From contig DOTC01000006.1 of assembly GCA_003513855.1 (NCBI GenBank), positions 1 through 7,018 on the forward strand: 7,018 nt of DNA. The letters are read 5' to 3'. Positions 5,517 to 7,018 of this stretch are shown piece by piece. The stretch comes from Deltaproteobacteria bacterium. GTDB lineage: Bacteria; Desulfobacterota; Deferrimicrobia; Deferrimicrobiales; Deferrimicrobiaceae. The notes beneath the pieces are model-generated. The model was not told where the DNA came from and did not search any database. It worked only from the letters and a program-made list of their open reading frames with translations. Both the position numbers and the translations under genes were made by a program. Each line of letters opens with the position of its first letter. Within the stretch, counting starts at the first letter, position 1.

Positions 5517-6544
5517 AGGAAGCCGTGAACGCCCATCCGAAGCGCGCTGTCCTGCTTCTGTCCGGAGGCCTGGACAGCACCCTGGCCGCCCGGATGATGC
5601 TCGACCAGGGGGTGGAACTCTTCGCCCTCCACTTCACCTCCCCGTTCTGTACCTGCACGAGGGGGTCCGGGAGCGGCTGTCGATCCCAGGCGCAGACCGT
5701 CGCCGACCGGATGGGAATCCCGATCCGCACGGTGTCGAAGGGAAGCGAGTACATCGAGATCGTCAGGAACCCGAGGCATGGAAAGGGTTCGGGGGTAAAC
5801 CCCTGCATCGACTGCAGGATCTTCACGTTGAGAAAAGCCCGGGAATACATGGAGCAGATCGGCGCTTCCTTTTTGGTGACCGGCGATGTGGTCGGCCAGC
5901 GCCCCATGTCCCAGCGTTCCGATGCGTTCCGGATCATCGAAAAGCGAAGCGGTTGCCAGGGACTGGTGCTCCGGCCCCTCTCGGCGAAGCATTTCGAACC
6001 GACCATCGCCGAACGGGAGGGATGGGTCGACCGGGAGAGCCTTCTCGCCATCTCCGGAAGGTCCCGCAAGGAGCAGATCCGGCTCGCGCAGGCCTGGGGG
6101 GTCGGCGATTACCCCTGTCCCGCAGGGGGATGCCTCCTGACCGAAAAGACCTTTTCCCTCAAGGTCCGGGATCTCTTCGACCACTGCGCGGATCCGGACA
6201 TGGCGGACATCCACCTCCTGAAGATCGGAAGGCACTTCCGGTTTGCCGACGGCCGGAAGGCGATCGTTGCGAGAAACGAGGAGGAGAACCGGAAGCTGGA
6301 GGCGCATTGCAAGGGGAAGATGCCCGTCTACATCGCGAACGGGTTTTCGGGTCCCTCGATCGGGGTCGAGTCGAAAAACGGCGCGGAGCCGACAGACCTC
6401 CTCTCCCGGCTCTTCACCCGGTACAGCAAGCCGGGGACCTCTTCCCCCTTCTCCGTGCGGGAGGTGACCCCAAGCGGCGAGAGGGAGCTGACCATTCCCG
6501 CAAACGCCGACTTTTCGGAGATGAACCGTGCGCTCCTCGGCTGA
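5513..6544 (+). CDS. ThiI/MnmA-like PP-loop tRNA-thiolation protein with NFACT-R-like C-terminus
   Basis: The 343-residue protein starts with the PP-loop ATPase motif LLLSGGLDSTLA (14-25), used to adenylate a tRNA base or a sulfur acceptor. Possible catalytic or cluster cysteines are C46 and C48 (FCTCT), C56, C98 and C101 (NPCIDC, like the MnmA NPC-xxC motif) and C201 and C207 (YPCPAGGCLLT). There is no room for the THUMP domain before the PP-loop and no rhodanese domain after it, so this is not classical ThiI. From about residue 210, the part HLLKIGRHFRFADG followed by VARNEEEN resembles the NFACT-R RNA-binding domain, which could supply tRNA recognition. The predicted role is sulfur insertion into a tRNA nucleoside; the position modified is unknown. 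The ATG overlaps the ThiF-like stop (ATGA), with GGAG at 5500-5503, so coupled translation is likely. The 3' end overlaps larE by 17 bases. The family assignment is from motifs read by eye. Confidence 0.85.
   Translation: MKEAVNAHPKRAVLLLSGGLDSTLAARMMLDQGVELFALHFTSPFCTCTRGSGSGCRSQAQTVADRMGIPIRTVSKGSEYIEIVRNPRHGKGSGVNPCIDCRIFTLRKAREYMEQIGASFLVTGDVVGQRPMSQRSDAFRIIEKRSGCQGLVLRPLSAKHFEPTIAEREGWVDRESLLAISGRSRKEQIRLAQAWGVGDYPCPAGGCLLTEKTFSLKVRDLFDHCADPDMADIHLLKIGRHFRFADGRKAIVARNEEENRKLEAHCKGKMPVYIANGFSGPSIGVESKNGAEPTDLLSRLFTRYSKPGTSSPFSVREVTPSGERELTIPANADFSEMNRALLG
6517..6520 (+). promoter_or_regulatory. Ribosome binding site supporting the GTG start of larE
   Basis: GGAG, within the last codons of the ThiI-like gene, is followed after 7 bases by GTG at 6528, in frame with the LarE PP-loop. 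The next in-frame candidate, GTG at 6558, has no ribosome site, so the overlapping start is preferred. Confidence 0.6.
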
Positions 6545-7018
6545 TTCCCCGCGTCCCGTGCCGCTTCCCCCGCACCTTGCGGAAAAATGGGAGGCCCTTC
6601 TCTCCTCGCTGCGCCCCTTGGGGTCGGCCGTCATCGCCTTCAGCGGGGGGGTCGACAGCACGTTCCTCCTGTACGCCGCTTTCCGGGCGCTGGGCGAGAG
6701 GACTCTTGCGGTCACCGCCACATCCCCCACCTATCCGAAATCGGAGCGCGACGAGGCGGAGAGGATCGCCCGGGACTGGAAGGTCCCTCACCGGTTCGTC
6801 GAGTCGAACGAACTCGAGATCCCGGGGTTCTCCGAAAACCCGCCCGACCGCTGCTACCACTGCAAGAAGGAGCTGTTCGGCATTCTGTCGGAGATCGCCC
6901 GCACGGAGGGGTACGCGGCGGTGTGCGACGGGACCAACAGCGACGACACCGGCGACTTCCGCCCCGGAAGGCGGGCCGCGAAAGAGCTGGGCGTGCGCAG
7001 CCCCCTGCTGGAGAACGG
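6528..7018 (+). CDS. larE: LarE, ATP-dependent sacrificial sulfur transferase (3' end outside window)
   Basis: The frame is open from GTG at 6528 to the window end (163 codons). It shows the PP-loop AFSGGVDSTFLLYAA (37-51), TATSPTYPKSERDEAERIA (63-81), DRCYHCKKELF (107-117) and DGTNSDDTGDFRPGRRAAKE (134-153) followed by GVRSPLLE, which together are diagnostic of LarE. In Lactobacillus, LarE adenylates pyridinium-3,5-dicarboxylate mononucleotide and donates sulfur from its own cysteine (Cys176), making the nickel-pincer cofactor of lactate racemase together with LarB and LarC. The region with that sacrificial cysteine, or with the three-cysteine [4Fe-4S] variant known in some bacteria, lies beyond the window, so the mechanism cannot be judged. 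LarB, LarC and LarA are not in this segment. The N-terminal 20 residues (MRSSADSPRPVPLPPHLAEK) are proline-rich and not conserved. The 17-base overlap with the preceding gene indicates one operon. Confidence 0.9.
   Translation, partial: MRSSADSPRPVPLPPHLAEKWEALLSSLRPLGSAVIAFSGGVDSTFLLYAAFRALGERTLAVTATSPTYPKSERDEAERIARDWKVPHRFVESNELEIPGFSENPPDRCYHCKKELFGILSEIARTEGYAAVCDGTNSDDTGDFRPGRRAAKELGVRSPLLEN

Noticed and set aside
5492..6730. Long minus-strand open frame antisense to the ThiI-like gene and larE
   Set aside because: No domain features, and it covers two sense genes with clear PP-loops.

Overview
The window is a GC-rich, densely coding chromosomal segment with seven protein genes. The gene content suggests an anaerobic Gram-negative bacterium of the former Deltaproteobacteria (Geobacter/Desulfuromonas or a related uncultured lineage): a CarD-type RNA polymerase regulator, an oxygen-sensitive acyl-CoA dehydratase activase, a ferredoxin-like DUF362 protein, a response regulator with HD-GYP output, and a LarE-type sulfur transferase. 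This placement is an inference from gene content; no rRNA or other marker is present. I see no tRNA, rRNA, CRISPR array, insertion sequence or other mobile element, and no gene-free stretch longer than about 105 bases.

Layout. (1) Bases 1-302, minus strand: the N-terminal 100 codons of a CarD/CdnL-family regulator, cut by the window edge. (2) Bases 303-406: a divergent promoter region with a near-consensus sigma-70 promoter for carD and an overlapping extended -10 element on the plus strand. (3) Bases 407-2271, plus strand: a two-gene unit of a DUF362 protein with two [4Fe-4S] motifs, then an HgdC/BcrD-type ATPase activase whose start codon overlaps the previous stop. (4) Bases 2321-4626, minus strand: a class V aminotransferase-fold PLP enzyme (GTG start), followed 62 bases downstream by a response regulator/HD-GYP protein. 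They converge on the activase gene at a GC-rich dyad. (5) Bases 4704-7018, plus strand: three overlapping genes for sulfur or cofactor chemistry: a ThiF/MoeB-like E1 adenylyltransferase, a ThiI/MnmA-like PP-loop tRNA-thiolation protein with an NFACT-R-like C-terminus, and LarE (GTG start, cut by the window edge).

How the genes may work together. The DUF362-activase pair looks like a redox module: the ferredoxin-like protein could pass electrons to the activase, which uses ATP to drive low-potential electrons into a 2-hydroxyacyl-CoA dehydratase or benzoyl-CoA-reductase-type partner that is not in the window. The ThiF-like, ThiI-like and LarE genes overlap at both junctions, so they are probably translationally coupled. 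All three families adenylate a substrate and are used in sulfur transfer, but no ThiS/MoaD-type sulfur carrier and no rhodanese is encoded here. The PLP enzyme is divergent to this operon. It resembles cysteine desulfurases in fold but lacks their catalytic-cysteine loop, so it should not be assumed to be the sulfur donor.
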